Source of the DNA: Lodderomyces elongisporus
Taxonomy: Eukaryota > Ascomycota > Pichiomycetes > Serinales > Debaryomycetaceae
Length of the DNA: 64,000 bases
NCBI RefSeq assembly: GCF_030384665.1
Contig: NC_083677.1
Span: 1,698,507-1,762,506, forward strand
Direction of reading: 5' to 3'
Shown here: one piece after another, positions 1-10,754 of the stretch
Layout: each line of letters starts with the position of its first letter
Position numbering within the stretch: position 1 is the stretch's first letter
Notes under the pieces: generated by a model
What the model saw: the letters and a program-made list of their open reading frames with translations, nothing else
Told to the model about the DNA's origin: nothing
Database searches by the model: none
Position numbers and translations under genes: made by a program

Positions 1-526
1 CCAGGAATGGTAAATGTGAGTCATAGGGTGGAGACTGCTCTCCGATCGGCGGGGACTCAGTGTCTAATTCCCGTCGGGACTCCTGCATAGATTGCTCTGT
101 TACAGGGCTAGGTGCGCTTTCACGCTCCACTCTCTCCATCTCCTGCCGTTGTCTAACTGCTGCATTGAGTTGCTGTTTCACCTTATCAGCCTTCAACTTA
201 TTGTGAGCATCTTTTCGCGAGCTAGGGAGATGGGCTTTCTTCGCAGTCCAATCCTTCACTACCTTCTTAGCAGATTGAGCATTGGCTGCGTGCACCAAGT
301 AAACCGGGACGTCATCAATCATGATGGGTCCGGGTTTAATCACTTCATCTATTGAATCAGACATTATATGAGAATTAGATTGCATCACTTCTGTCGGTAA
401 TCGTTCGTGGTGGGTATTTTCTCTAGAGTTACTAGTGACTGTACTCTTAGGAATAACCTCTACCTCCATAACTTGTGCTGCCTTGGACTTACTTTGTTGG
501 GGGCGTGCGATGCCTCGCATTAGAAC
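1..526 (-). CDS. Retrotransposon Pol, N-terminal part (partial, runs off left edge)
   Basis: Downstream of Gag on the minus strand, the +1 frame relative to Gag is open without a stop from position 526 to the window edge, about 175 codons. The visible part is a hydrophilic, Lys/Gln/Glu-rich linker (for example VPVYLVHAANAQ, then KKVVKDWTAKK) and no protease motif has been reached yet. It overlaps the last 38 bases of Gag. Two ways to start it are visible: +1 frameshifting at the heptamer GCG-AGG-C (512-518), or a separate ATG at 518-520 that follows an in-frame TAA (527-529). Retroelement convention favours a Gag-Pol fusion. Identification as Pol is inferred from position and frame, because no catalytic domain lies inside the window. 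Confidence 0.6.
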
Positions 527-2249
527 TTAGAGATTTCAAGCTCAGGTGTTTTAAAAGGGGACACTTATAGAAATCCATGACCAACGGTTCACCGTTTGCT
601 AAGTAATACTTCCCATCGACTTTCTTTACCAACTTTTCATCCAAAGCAGTCACCAATAAGTGGCAACTATCAACAGTGTGTCTGTACTTTCCACAAAAAT
701 TACATTTAGTAGTCTTTTGTGATTTGTCACCTTTAGACACCAGTGTAGTACCGGCATCTTTTTCTTCGTCATCTGAGATAAGATGCATCCTCGTTTGAAA
801 TGTTGCATTAACAGCATCCCAGATCCTCTCAAATGTCAAATCGTATGATTTGACACCTTGAATGATTTTATCGTTAGGTTTATTCTTGAGGAGTCCAAGG
901 CCAATCTTTATGATCGACGCATCTTCAAACGTGACTATTGGTCCAGTCCTTCCCGGCTTTTCGATTTTAACTTCCGGGGTCATATACATGATTATTTGAT
1001 CCATGACACTACCCATCCTTTCGAAAAGGGTCTTAAAGATTGAGATCCATGTTTCCTGTGCTAGGTGAGATGTATTGGTGATCCTCAAATACTTTTTGAC
1101 AGCAATACCAATAATGGTCATTTTCACTCTAGGATTATGTTTCTTTTTCAAAGCATCATGGATAGCAGTCATAACATCAGTAACTTGGTTCGTTTCTGGA
1201 GGAGTGCCCCCATTGCCCAAGATAGGTAAGTAATCAACCACCGGTTGTTCAAAGGGGCCCTCACTCTTACATGACATCTCAATCATGTCCTTCAACGACT
1301 CTGACTTCGTCAAATTAGCTCCGTTCCTTAACTCATTAATGATGAGCTTATCAGGAACACCGTAGGTGTGTTTGTGCCACAAAACCGACTTTAACCAGAA
1401 CATGAAACCTTCCTCATCGGAGAACTTCAAAGGGACACGTTTTGCAATGTCATACTGACCGAGTGCCATATTGTCATTTTGAGTTCTCCCTTGTTTGGCA
1501 AGGAGTTTGTCGTAGTACGCCATGAATGCCTTTTCGACAGCTATGTCTGGGACTCGAATGTATGGAATTACCCTGACGTCTTCCCCATGAGGGTACCTCT
1601 GTCTTGCCTCGTTTATGATTTGACAAGCTTCTTCATGGCCTTCAACCCAGAATCCGCTATGGACTACTTCTCCATGGTAAAGGATACCATCGTAAGATGC
1701 AACAGATCTATCAGATCCATAAGCACTAGGAGTACCACTTTGACGGGATTGGTGAGTCAAGGGTGAAGCGAGTGAGTGTGGCCTCGAGATAGGGAAGTTA
1801 CGTCCTGGTGAAAATGTGTGTTCTTCCGGATGAACTTTCATTTGCACGTCAGTTGGCAGGGTTATGCTGTTGTTATCATCCGAAATCTGGGCCTTGTTAG
1901 CCTCATCGTTCCTAGCTGGTACAGGAGTGCTAAGTTGCGGGACTGTTTGAATCATAGCGGCTTTAAACATAGCAGTCATTTGTTTCATCTGCTCTTGCAT
2001 CATCATCATCTCAGATTTCAAGTCTAAGATCTCGTTAATCTCAACCTGATTTATTTGAGGAGCTTCTGTCCTTTTCAAACCAGGAGATTCATCTTCACCT
2101 TCGCTCATATCGGCTCTTCCCGAGGTAGAAATAGACTGCCCGGAAATTGAAGATGAGTCGACACCAGCAAGGTCTGGTTTACTTGGACCAGGGTTGATAC
2201 TCCTTGGAGTAGGATTAGAGGTCTTAGAATCTTTTGTTGAAGATGACAT
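489..2249 (-). CDS. LTR-retrotransposon Gag with CCHC zinc knuckle
   Basis: A 586-residue protein starting at ATG 2247-2249. The N-terminal third is Ser/Pro/Gln-rich and contains a Met/Gln-rich helix. The middle (about residues 190-480) looks like a compact capsid region. Near the C-terminus a zinc knuckle CNFCGKYRHTVDSC has the CX2CX4HX4C spacing typical of nucleocapsid. The gene is followed in the +1 frame by an open Pol frame, the usual Gag-Pol arrangement of yeast LTR elements. The frame is intact over its whole length, so this copy may be recent. I could not place it confidently in Ty1/copia or Ty3/gypsy from Gag alone; the knuckle occurs in both groups in Candida relatives. Confidence 0.75.
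   Translation of the reverse strand: MSSSTKDSKTSNPTPRSINPGPSKPDLAGVDSSSISGQSISTSGRADMSEGEDESPGLKRTEAPQINQVEINEILDLKSEMMMMQEQMKQMTAMFKAAMIQTVPQLSTPVPARNDEANKAQISDDNNSITLPTDVQMKVHPEEHTFSPGRNFPISRPHSLASPLTHQSRQSGTPSAYGSDRSVASYDGILYHGEVVHSGFWVEGHEEACQIINEARQRYPHGEDVRVIPYIRVPDIAVEKAFMAYYDKLLAKQGRTQNDNMALGQYDIAKRVPLKFSDEEGFMFWLKSVLWHKHTYGVPDKLIINELRNGANLTKSESLKDMIEMSCKSEGPFEQPVVDYLPILGNGGTPPETNQVTDVMTAIHDALKKKHNPRVKMTIIGIAVKKYLRITNTSHLAQETWISIFKTLFERMGSVMDQIIMYMTPEVKIEKPGRTGPIVTFEDASIIKIGLGLLKNKPNDKIIQGVKSYDLTFERIWDAVNATFQTRMHLISDDEEKDAGTTLVSKGDKSQKTTKCNFCGKYRHTVDSCHLLVTALDEKLVKKVDGKYYLANGEPLVMDFYKCPLLKHLSLKSLSSNARHRTPPTK
512..518 (-). promoter_or_regulatory. Candidate +1 programmed frameshift site GCG-AGG-C
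   Basis: In the Gag frame the codons read GCG AGG CAT, nine codons before the Gag stop. Skipping the A gives GGC in the Pol frame, which is open from there to the window edge. The P-site codon GCG is that of the Ty3 slip site (GCG-AGU-U), and the A-site AGG followed by C is that of Ty1 (CUU-AGG-C). The site lies inside the short overlap between the upstream Pol-frame TAA and the Gag stop, exactly where a shift must happen. Function is inferred. Confidence 0.5.
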
Positions 2250-2971
2250 TTGTAGTAGAAGTTTTTCAAGTTTTTGGAATAATATTTTGCTTGAATGTAA
2301 TATGTGATATACTTGGTGTTAAACTTTTTGGTGATATGTTTTTATGGTAGATAAACCCTTTGTTCCAAATTATCAAGGGTTTCGTTCAATCAATCTCGGG
2401 AATACTTATAGTTCTCGTCACGCGAGTAAGAGGTCGTGGACAACAATTTTTGTTGAGTAGGGTGAAAATTTTTCACCAGCGCATAGTCGTGTATCCTGGC
2501 CTCATCTTAAAAATTTTGTCGACAATAAATGAGTGCCTCGGATTTGACTCCTCCTATATAGCAGGCGCTAAGTCAGTATCTCTAATAAAGTGATGATTGA
2601 ACGACCTATTGAAACACTGTAGTTTCATAATAATAATTGGTTGCTTCTTTCGGGATGCAATTCTGTCTTTCTCTCAAGATGCTATATAGTCTTTCTTGCG
2701 AGATGCAATTTAGTCTTTCCCTCGGTAGTTACCATCTCCGCCGTTTTTATCTGGTGTAATTCTACCTCACCGATAACCCGTGTAGTTTGTTTAGTCTGCT
2801 ACCATCATACTCAGATGAGTCCGTAGACAGTAATGATGATTTCTTAAACGCTGCTTTAACGGTGCTTATTTACCTTCTAGAATGTAATAAGTCTTTTTTA
2901 AAAAAATGATATAAACCCAAATTAGGGATGTGGTCATTATCCTAAAAATACTTTCCTCGATCTTTGCACCA
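2250..2971 (-). mobile_element. Retrotransposon 5' leader
   Basis: Untranslated leader upstream of Gag on the minus strand. It holds three imperfect units of about 25 bp (2651-2725), each with a GATGCAAT-like core followed by a T-rich stretch, and a palindrome GGTGAAAATTTTTCACC near 2462-2478. At 2966-2971 the minus strand reads TGGTGC just inside the suspected LTR edge, which would suit a primer-binding site, but I could not match it to a specific tRNA. Confidence 0.4.
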
Positions 2972-4034
2972 ATTGAGGGTAGCCACCTATACCCGTGCAA
3001 TCTTCGGTACTCGTTTCAACGCCATGCCTATCACACGTACAGCCTTCAAACTATAGCCAAGTCAGCAGACACGACTCTATTCGGTCTATAGTTGCACTCT
3101 GTCTAACGTCTACAACCTTCGCCCTTTGTCAACTGATGGGTGAATATTCCATCATAAAGTGTTGACAGTATACGCTATTTGATATTTTCTGGTGTAGTCT
3201 CGGATACGTCCCGATGACTACGATGCATTATGTTCCATTGGACTAAACTCGCATAGTTCTCCAATGAGGAGTAGCTCCTCCTTTAAACTGTAGTTCACAA
3301 TAGTGAAGCTATTAATTCGTGGATAGGAGATTTACTCTTCCACAGGTCCTTCTCATAAATGATATTGACCAAATGTTGAAATGCCAAGGTATTGAAATGT
3401 CATGATCATTCAATATCCTGGTCGACAATACTGCTTAACAGTAGCCTCAACCAATGTATCAATTACTTGAAATATTAGGTAACCATATCAAATCATTCAA
3501 ACAACATGATTTGCAAGGATTTGAGGTCCTCACTCTGGTCGCCATTCTGTCGCATAGCACTGTCACAAGTAACAAGTGTACGACTGCTGAGCATCGGTTT
3601 GAGCTGGTAGCTCACCGATACCAGCGGTTTGAGTTCGTGACTTGATAGGCTATATTCCAACTAAGTGTAATTGTCAATGATCGCACCTATAAAGGTCTCA
3701 ATGCTCATAAGTTAAGAGAGTAAATTGTCTCATACAAAGTCACTAGTAAGGAGAATCGTGAGAGTATACACTCTGCACGTTCACCTAGTGATTTGTGTTC
3801 AATGTAGTTGACCGTATAAAATCTATATTTTACCGATATTTCTATATAATAGTGATAAGTTAATTTTACCACTTCTCGTTCCTATTTATATAAACTCATC
3901 TTGTTTGAAGTTTCAAGTTTCCTATGTCGTGCAATATTCTCCAAATATTCACTTAGCGGAAACGAGGGCACAGAGCGTCCAATGTGTGTCGCACTGTGAC
4001 AGAGGGTGTTTTCCCAAATGTCGAACAGCAACTC
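2972..4034 (-). mobile_element. Probable 5' LTR region of the retrotransposon (edges unresolved)
   Basis: On the minus strand this stretch starts TGAGTTGC and ends CTACCCTCA, giving short inverted TG...CA-type ends. A TATA box (minus TTATATAAATAG, about 3882-3893) would drive transcription toward Gag. An alternative LTR, 3160-4026, has ends TGTTCGACA and TGTCAACA on the minus strand. The matching 3' LTR lies outside the window, so neither boundary can be confirmed. No conventional gene is seen here. Confidence 0.35.
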
Positions 4035-5010
4035 AATGCTCGGAATAATTCTTTGCTATACGTGCGTGTTTTAGGTTTTCATGCAGGTTTGTGCTTTGGT
4101 AAAAGTGCAAGAAAAAAAAAATAATAAAAAAAATAAAATAAAAAATAAAATAAAACATAAAATAGAGATAAATGGTAACATAAGAGTAAAGAAAAAAGAG
4201 CAACATTGATTTTCTCAAACCTATACGGATACATTTACATATACACAAGTTTTCCATCTTATTCTTTACCCGTGGGACAAGGAAACGGAGGAAAGAAAGA
4301 AAGAAGTAACAAGAGAAGTAGAGAGAAGAAAAAAGAAAAAAAAGAAACAAGCCAAAGCCAGAATAAAAAATAAAACCAAAAGGGCAAAGTCCGAGATAAG
4401 AAAGTTTTATTTTTTTGGGGGAACCACTACCATCTATTGTCGAAACCACGAATCAACAATATGGAAAGTGGAAAGTGGGGGAGGGGGAAGGTGGTTTGAA
4501 CAGAAAACGAATGAGATTAAGACTGAAATGAAAGTTTTTCGTAAAATATATAGTCAATTCTCTGCCTCTATCCCCCCTTCCGTCGATTCGGAATGGTACA
4601 TGATTACACATTAGCTATGTTTATGTTTATTCTTATTTTTTTTTTTTGGGGGCTAATACGAAACAATTACATCATCATCATTATAATTGTTGTTGGTGTA
4701 CAAAAAAAAGAAAGATGTTCAATTTTTTTCAGTTCCTCTTTTGCTCTTTTCCTCGTTCTTCTATTTCTTTCTATTGGTTTTCTTTATTTATTTTCCAAGT
4801 GTTTGTGCTACACAAGTCTATGTAAAGTCTCCTTCACTATTTGTTTCAGAGAAAATACCGTGTGTTACAGATTCACGTAATAGAAAAGGTTATATCACGA
4901 AACAGCCTTTCTAATTTCCTCCAACTATCATTTATCAAAATCAAAAGTCCTTTTCTGTTAAATTTTTTTTTCTTCATCTATTTCTAATTTCTTTTTTCTT
5001 TTTTACAAAT
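4035..5010. other. Intergenic, low complexity
   Basis: A/T-runs, purine-rich tracts (4100-4350) and T-rich blocks between the retrotransposon and the SDR gene's 3' end. Small open frames here are low-complexity translations of poly-A or poly-T. No gene is supported. Confidence 0.6.
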
Positions 5011-5865
5011 CTATGGTACAGTGTATCCTCCATCAACAGCCAAATCACAACCAGTTGTGAATGATGCTGCATCGGATGCCAAATACAAATAAGCACCAAC
5101 AAGCTCTCGTGGTTTGCCCTCTCTTCCAATTGGTGTCAACTGTAACCATTTCTTGGTCAATTCAGCATCGGCAAATGTTGTCAAGTTTGTTGCAATGTAA
5201 CCTGGTGACACCGAGTTGACTCTGGCAAAAGGTGCCCACTCCACAGCCAAGGACTTGGAAAGATGTTTCACTGCAGCTTTTGCCGCATTATATGCTGCTT
5301 GCATTTGTGGGATATTGACAATGGATCCCGACATCGAAGCAGTAATCACCAAAGAGCCATGTCCTTGTTTACGGAAAACTGGCCCAATCGCATGTGCACA
5401 ATAAAAGACACTGTTCAAATCGGTATCAATAACTTTCTTCCACTTGTTCATATCAGGTTCATCAATTAATGGACCACTTGTCCAAGGGATGCCTGCATTA
5501 GCGACAAATATATCAATCTTACCAAACTCCTTTAATTGCTCAGCAATGGTACGCTTGACATCATCGGCATCACTAATGTCGCATTTGTATGCCTTGGACT
5601 TGATGCCATACTTTTCACTAAGGTAAGTGGCTTTCTCATCGGCTGGGTGCGAATTGTACCAAATGATGACGTCAGCACCAGCTTGCGCGAACCCTTCAGC
5701 AACGCACCATCCAATACCACCAGAAGATCCAGTGATTGATGCTGTTTTCCCCTTGAGTGAGAAAAGAGAAAGAATATTGTCATCGATGTAGCTAGGAATT
5801 GGTCTTGGTAAGTTACCGAGCTCGGGGTTAGCATAGGATTGGATATCAGGGTTTTCGCGGCTCAT
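5011..5865 (-). CDS. Short-chain dehydrogenase/reductase, sorbose/carbonyl reductase type
   Basis: A 284-residue classical [12 protein letters not shown] glycine motif (about residues 45-52) binds the dinucleotide, NAG follows the fourth strand, and the catalytic set is Ser179 (in ITASMSG), Tyr192 and Lys196 (YNAAK). The N-terminal [13 protein letters not shown] stretch and the length match the Candida Sou1/Sou2 sorbose reductases and the related stereospecific carbonyl reductases of C. parapsilosis, which are NADPH-dependent, cytosolic and act on ketoses or ketones. Paralogues are common in this clade, so the exact substrate cannot be set from sequence and no symbol is given. The start ATG (5863-5865) fits the family's usual N-terminus. 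Confidence 0.9.
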   Translation of the reverse strand: MSRENPDIQSYANPELGNLPRPIPSYIDDNILSLFSLKGKTASITGSSGGIGWCVAEGFAQAGADVIIWYNSHPADEKATYLSEKYGIKSKAYKCDISDADDVKRTIAEQLKEFGKIDIFVANAGIPWTSGPLIDEPDMNKWKKVIDTDLNSVFYCAHAIGPVFRKQGHGSLVITASMSGSIVNIPQMQAAYNAAKAAVKHLSKSLAVEWAPFARVNSVSPGYIATNLTTFADAELTKKWLQLTPIGREGKPRELVGAYLYLASDAASFTTGCDLAVDGGYTVP

Positions 5866-6996
5866 TTTCGACTGAGTAGGTTTTACAAAATGTGTTTTTG
5901 GATAAATTAATTGAGAAATGGGTTGTTAAGGTATAAGAATCTGGGATATAGCGTTCTTTTGCCAACTATAAGCGAAACTTTGTGATTAAAAATAAGGAAC
6001 AATTTTGCTTCTTTAAGAATTGGAAAAGGATGCACGGAGTTGTTGAAAGGGACAAGGTGGGATTGAAAATAGAATTCGTTAACTTTTATCAACTTTTACC
6101 TTTTTTTTTTCTTTCAAATACATATATATATATGAATTACAAGAATATGTGGAAATGGTGTTCCCTTTATATAGACAATATGAAAAAAAAAACTAAATTG
6201 AAATCAAAATACAAGGGATATACATAGTTTTCTTCTATAGGAATCCCCGGAAATTCTGCTATTTTTGGTCATAGATTGCTGTAACCTGTGGTTAGTAAGA
6301 AGTTATTAATTAAGAGAAACCCCTTTATAAATTTACCCATGATTATTGTCACCATAGAGTTACTTCTCCATACCACACACACACACACACACACACTCTC
6401 TCTCTCTCTCTCTCAAGTATGTACATATACACATATACTTGTACATGTAAAGATGTATCAAATTGTAACATTATTGTCTATTGCTGTGCATTGTTCTAAA
6501 AATCTGCAATGGAGATAATTACCTCAAAAGGGTATTCCCCATACTACACTTAACACTACAGTGCACTAGACATGGTGTGCTTATACACTGTAAATATTGA
6601 TTGTTTTTTTTTTTCTCTCTCTCTCTCTCTCCCACTAGTAATTTTATTTTTGGTCGTTGGACACGCCCATATAAGCCGATCCCGTTCGATCCATGGCCCA
6701 ACAGTCACTTTTTTTTTCGAATCCATTCTATATATATATATATATATATATTTATTTCTTTATTTATTTACTTGTTTTAATAACCGAGCATTCTAGAATA
6801 AAGCAAGTTCAACATTTTTTTAAATTACAATAGAGATCGTACATTCCAATCTACTTTTCTAAAAAATTTGTTTTCTTGATATATTTGTGTTTATATATAA
6901 ATTATAAGTTCCTTTTTTCTTTTTTCATTCTTCTTCTTCTTCCTCCTCTTTATATAGACAATCGGTGATTTAGATAATTACTGTATTTTTCATTCT
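5866..6996. other. Intergenic: SDR promoter side and SDH1 3' side
   Basis: Contains a TATA-rich patch (6121-6135), a CA/CT microsatellite at about 6374-6414, a CT tract near 6613-6634 and a TA repeat at 6730-6750. A minus-strand TACTAAC (6293-6299) is not followed by a usable splice arrangement. No gene is seen. Confidence 0.6.
6374..6414. repeat. CA/CT microsatellite
   Basis: About 11 CA units followed by about 10 CT units in the spacer between the SDR gene and SDH1. A similar composite repeat lies at 12909-12959. Confidence 0.9.
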
Positions 6997-8919
6997 CTAG
7001 TACACACGCTTTGCTGGTGGCACTGGTTTACAGTCATTGTCGTCCAAAGTGTGCTTAACAACATCTCTGTAGTCCAACCTGACTGGTGCTCCAAATCCGT
7101 CTTGGTATGACAAAGTGTGCTTTCTCCAGTTTACATCGTCTCTGTCTGGGTAATCGTCTCTAGCGTGGGCACCTCTAGACTCCTTTCTAGCAGCAGCAGA
7201 GGCAGCAGTCTGGGTAGCACAAGTCAACAAGTTTTGCAATTCCAAAGTCTCAACCAAATCACTGTTCCAAATCATTGAACGGTCAGTGGTCTTGACATTG
7301 GCGAAATCAGCATCAACTTGTCCAATGTGTTCAACACATTGGTCCAAAGTCTCTTGAGTTCTGAAAACAGCACATCCCTTTTGCATAGTCTTTTGCATGT
7401 CCAATCTAATATCAGCAGTTGACTTGGTTCCGTTAGCGTTTCTCAACTTGTCCAAGTTAGCAATCGATTCGTAACCAATATCCTTTTCGTGTTGTGGGAT
7501 TGGTTGACCTGGTTTCAAGTTACCGGCAATGGTGTGGGAAACAGCTCTTCCAAACACAACCAAGTCCAACAAGGAGTTGGCACCCAATCTGTTGGCACCG
7601 TGGACAGAAGCACAAGCAGCTTCACCACAAGCCAAAAGACCTGGTACAACTTCATCTTGACCATCAGCATTCTTCTTCAACACTTCACCTTGCCAGTTGG
7701 TTGGGATACCACCCATATTGTAGTGCACGGTTGGCAAGATTGGAATTGGCTCTTTGGTGACATCAACACCAGCGAAAATGTGAGCAGTCTCAGAGATACC
7801 TGGCAATCTTTCCTTCAACACAGCGGCTGGAATGTGAGACAATTGCAAGTACATGTGGTCTTTTTCTGGACCAACACCTCTACCTTCGTTGATTTCCATG
7901 GTGATGGCTCTTGAGACAACATCTCTTGAAGCCAAATCCTTGGCCGATGGAGCATAACGTTCCATAAATCTCTCACCTTCAGAGTTAACCAAGAAACCAC
8001 CTTCACCTCTAGCACCTTCAGTAATAAGACATCCAGAACCATAAATACCAGATGGGTGGAATTGGACAAATTCCAAATCTTCCAATGGCAAACCAGCTCT
8101 AGAAACCATGGCGTAACCATCACCGGTACATGTGTGTGCAGAGGTACATGAAAAGTAGGCTCTACCGTATCCACCAGTGGCAATAACGGTTCTGTTGGCA
8201 AAGAATCTGTGCAAAGTACCATCTTCTTCATTGTATGCAACGATACCAATACAAGCACCATCTTGCATCATCAAGTCCATGGCAAAGAACTCAATGAAAA
8301 AGTGACAATCGTGTCTCAATGATTGACCGTAAAGGGAGTGCAACAATGCGTGACCGGTTCTGTCGGCAACAGCACATGTTCTATAAGCTTGACCACCTTT
8401 ACCAAACTCCTTGGATTGACCACCAAATGCTCTTTGGTAGATTCTTCCTTCTTCGTTTCTTGAGAATGGAACACCATAGTTCTCCAACTCGTAAATCGAG
8501 GCAGGAGCTTCTTTGGTCATGTAGTGAATGGCATCTTGATCACCCAACCAATCTGAACCTTTCACAGTATCGTAGAAATGCCAGTGCCAGTCATCCTTGT
8601 GCATGTTACCCAAAGCGGCATTGATACCACCTTGAGCAGCAACAGTGTGGGATCTGGTGGGGAACAACTTTGAGACACATGCGGTCTTGTAACCTTCAGA
8701 GGCCAAACCAAAAGCTGCTCTCAAACCAGCACCACCGGCACCGACAACAAGACAGTCATACTCGTGGTCGACAACATGGTACTTTTGACCCATGAGCTTT
8801 GCAGCGTTGAAATCTTGACCCTTGACATTGGAACCAATGACCTGGGATCTTATCGATGTGGTGGAGAATTGCTTAGCAAGTCTCGTGGCCCTAACTTGAT
8901 TACGAAGTGAGGACAACAT
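6997..8919 (-). CDS. SDH1: Succinate dehydrogenase flavoprotein subunit, mitochondrial
   Basis: A 640-residue protein that oxidises succinate to fumarate in complex II on the matrix face of the inner mitochondrial membrane and passes electrons toward ubiquinone. The first 25 residues or so are Arg/Ser-rich without acidic residues, as in a mitochondrial presequence. The FAD motif GAGGAG is at residues 60-65. His91 in SHTVAAQGG is the conserved covalent FAD attachment site. The substrate-site segments HPSGIYGSG and TEGARGEGG, and the [15 protein letters not shown] motif, are present and intact. Length agrees with yeast Sdh1. A CCAAT box upstream (9408-9412) would fit respiratory control by the HAP complex. 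Confidence 0.98.
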   Translation of the reverse strand: MLSSLRNQVRATRLAKQFSTTSIRSQVIGSNVKGQDFNAAKLMGQKYHVVDHEYDCLVVGAGGAGLRAAFGLASEGYKTACVSKLFPTRSHTVAAQGGINAALGNMHKDDWHWHFYDTVKGSDWLGDQDAIHYMTKEAPASIYELENYGVPFSRNEEGRIYQRAFGGQSKEFGKGGQAYRTCAVADRTGHALLHSLYGQSLRHDCHFFIEFFAMDLMMQDGACIGIVAYNEEDGTLHRFFANRTVIATGGYGRAYFSCTSAHTCTGDGYAMVSRAGLPLEDLEFVQFHPSGIYGSGCLITEGARGEGGFLVNSEGERFMERYAPSAKDLASRDVVSRAITMEINEGRGVGPEKDHMYLQLSHIPAAVLKERLPGISETAHIFAGVDVTKEPIPILPTVHYNMGGIPTNWQGEVLKKNADGQDEVVPGLLACGEAACASVHGANRLGANSLLDLVVFGRAVSHTIAGNLKPGQPIPQHEKDIGYESIANLDKLRNANGTKSTADIRLDMQKTMQKGCAVFRTQETLDQCVEHIGQVDADFANVKTTDRSMIWNSDLVETLELQNLLTCATQTAASAAARKESRGAHARDDYPDRDDVNWRKHTLSYQDGFGAPVRLDYRDVVKHTLDDNDCKPVPPAKRVY

Positions 8920-10168
8920 TATTTTTTGCTTTTCTTATTTGCTTTTTTTTTCTTTATTTCTTTATTTCTTTATTTCTTTATTTTACTTTATTGTTTATTT
9001 CTAGTTATTGATTCTTTGGTGAAACAAAATAAACAAGTTGTAATGCTGTGAAGAGTTAATAAGTGTTTGTGGTTTGGGGGAAGAACAAACAAACGACTTG
9101 TGAATAAATATGGGATTGAGTTTAGTTGCTCGGATTGACCAAATTCAAATAGTAATAAACAAAACAAAAATTAACAAATGATAGTGATGGAAACAGAAAA
9201 AAAAAATATTGAAATTAGGAGTGGTAAGGAGAAGTTGAGGTGTGATTAGATGAATAAATTAAAGTTAACAGACACTCTGTTTGACTGATTTGGTGTAGTT
9301 GTTTGTTTAGGGTGGATTGAACTATAAAAAAAAGGGCCTCAGCTCCGTTGGTTTTTTTTTTTTCCTTACTCTGGAGAAACAATTGAAAATTTGATTCGGT
9401 ATAATCTATTGGTTTTATGAGAGCTCTGGGTGAGCTCCATTAAATTTTTTTTTTTTTCTTTTTTTTTTTTTTGTTTTTCCTCCCTCTCTTTCTCTCTCAC
9501 TACTTTTTTTTAAAAGAGAAAAAATAAAAATAATAATAATAAAAAAAAATTGTATGGAAGATGGAGAGAAAAGTGGAGGAATAAATTAAGACAAAGTTTA
9601 TTGAAAAAATTGGCAAACACTTTTATAGAGTTTGTTCAAAGGAGGTAGTATACTTATTCATTGATAGTTGGAGATAGCTACACCATATTTCAGAGGTTAT
9701 CGACAGTGTCTACGTGTTCAAGATCTGTTTTGAAGCAGCTATAATCAACATTCGCTTAACTGTCATTGGTTTGTTATTTAAAACCTTTTTTATTTTTTTA
9801 TTTTTCTTTTTTATTTTTATTTTTTATTTTTTTCTTTTTTCTTGCCTTCCCCCACTGGAAATTTCATGCTCTCTCTCGTTGTCTCCAGTTCGAGTATTAC
9901 AAAATGCACGATTCTGATAGGTCGAGCAAAAGAGCCGCACTTTTCTGGACCCGATTTTTTCCCCGACTAACTCATGACCCACACCAACACACCAACACAT
10001 TTTTTTTTTTCTCTCTCTCTCGCTCTCGCTCTTTTTCTCTCACCGCTCCAGGTCTCCACTTTTGAGTTGTTCCTTCAACTCCCGGGACTGGGGTAACCAA
10101 AAGGAAAAAGGAAAAAGGAAATATAAAATAAAATATAAAAAATAAAAAATAAAGAATTTAAATTTAAA
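8920..10168. other. Intergenic, SDH1 upstream region
   Basis: AT-rich with tandem TTTCTTTA units just upstream of SDH1 (8945-8985), long T runs (9440-9475, 9780-9840) and CT-rich tracts (10010-10045). No gene is supported. Confidence 0.6.
9408..9412 (-). promoter_or_regulatory. CCAAT box upstream of SDH1
   Basis: ATTGG on the plus strand is CCAAT in the direction of SDH1, about 490 bp before its ATG. CCAAT is the binding sequence of the Hap2/3/5 complex that controls respiratory genes in yeasts. A five-base match is weak on its own. Confidence 0.3.
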
Positions 10169-10303
10169 TTAATTATCTGGAGAATCGTTCAATAAGGACG
10201 ATATAGATGTATCAACAGATGGTGTATCATTATGAGGCGGTGCAGTATCTTTCCCTGATTGTGTAGAACTCGATAGCTCCTGTCCTTCTTGAAAAGACAA
10301 ATG
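10169..10303 (-). pseudogene. Possible 3' end of a gene cut by the copia insertion
   Basis: A 44-codon minus-strand frame with no own ATG ends at TAA 10169-10171. Its translation is Ser/Thr/Asp-rich and hydrophilic (containing SGKDTAPPHNDTP and SISSLLNDSPDN), unlike the low-complexity translations nearby. It stops being open at about the point where recognisable copia sequence begins (about 10310). It may be the tail of a gene truncated at its 5' side. No upstream part is found beyond the LTR, and I do not recognise the protein. Confidence 0.25.
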
Positions 10304-10557
10304 TCAATATCCAACTACCAATTGCGATTTATGAAGATAATGTTGGATGTATTCTACTAGCAACGCATCTAATATATTATAGTCGTACAAAGCATATTAG
10401 TACAAGATACCATTTGCTTAGACAAGGTATTATCAACGGAACTATGATTGTGAAATATGTTCAAACGCAATTGGTGATTGTTGATGCATGGACAAAACCG
10501 TTAGGTAAAATTCAATTAAGCCATTTAATTAAATTAGCTGGATTCATGTCTCTTTGA
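10267..10557 (+). pseudogene. Ty1/copia retrotransposon remnant: C-terminal RNase H of Pol
   Basis: A 96-codon open fragment ending in TGA 10555-10557. Recognisable Pol begins near 10310 and shows the copia RNase H C-terminal signature: IAIYEDNVGCILLA, then SRTKHISTRYHLLRQ, then VDAWTKPLGK and a final hydrophobic helix. The rest of Pol is missing to the left. A polypurine tract (AAAGGAGAA, about 10560-10568) and an LTR follow immediately, the normal 3' order of an LTR element. The aspartate preceding TKPL is retained. This is a truncated relic and not an active gene. Confidence 0.85.
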
Positions 10558-10572
10558 TCAAAGGAGAATTGC

Positions 10573-10754
10573 TGAAATTAGAAACTGAAACAATATAATC
10601 AAGGTGACGTTCATATCATTAATAACTAACTGTCGTGTGAAACACTTCACTTTTTATTGAGTTACTAGAATAATCTTAGCAAGTGTCTTGCCCACTACGA
10701 CTAATTAATAGTGTGCTATTCACTTTGATTATATTGTTTCTGTTACTAACTTCA
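10573..10754 (+). mobile_element. 3' LTR of the copia remnant (182 bp)
   Basis: Starts TGAAATTAG and ends CTAACTTCA, immediately after the polypurine tract. The two ends form an unusually long imperfect terminal inverted repeat of about 35 bp: the core GAAACAATATAATCAA (10583-10598) reappears inverted at 10724-10739. No second LTR copy was seen in the window, so the size rests on the TG...CA ends and the inverted repeat. Confidence 0.7.

Noticed and set aside
4033..4449. 138-codon minus-strand frame rich in Phe and Leu
   Set aside because: It translates A-rich low-complexity spacer; no domain, and composition is explained by the repeats.
6290..6300. Minus-strand TACTAAC as a branch site for an intron upstream of the SDR gene
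   Set aside because: The next AG lies only a few bases on, no donor is present, and the SDR already has a complete N-terminus.
6651..6724. B-box-like words CCGTTCGATCC and TTCGAATCC suggesting a tRNA gene
   Set aside because: No A box at the right distance and no acceptor-stem pairing.
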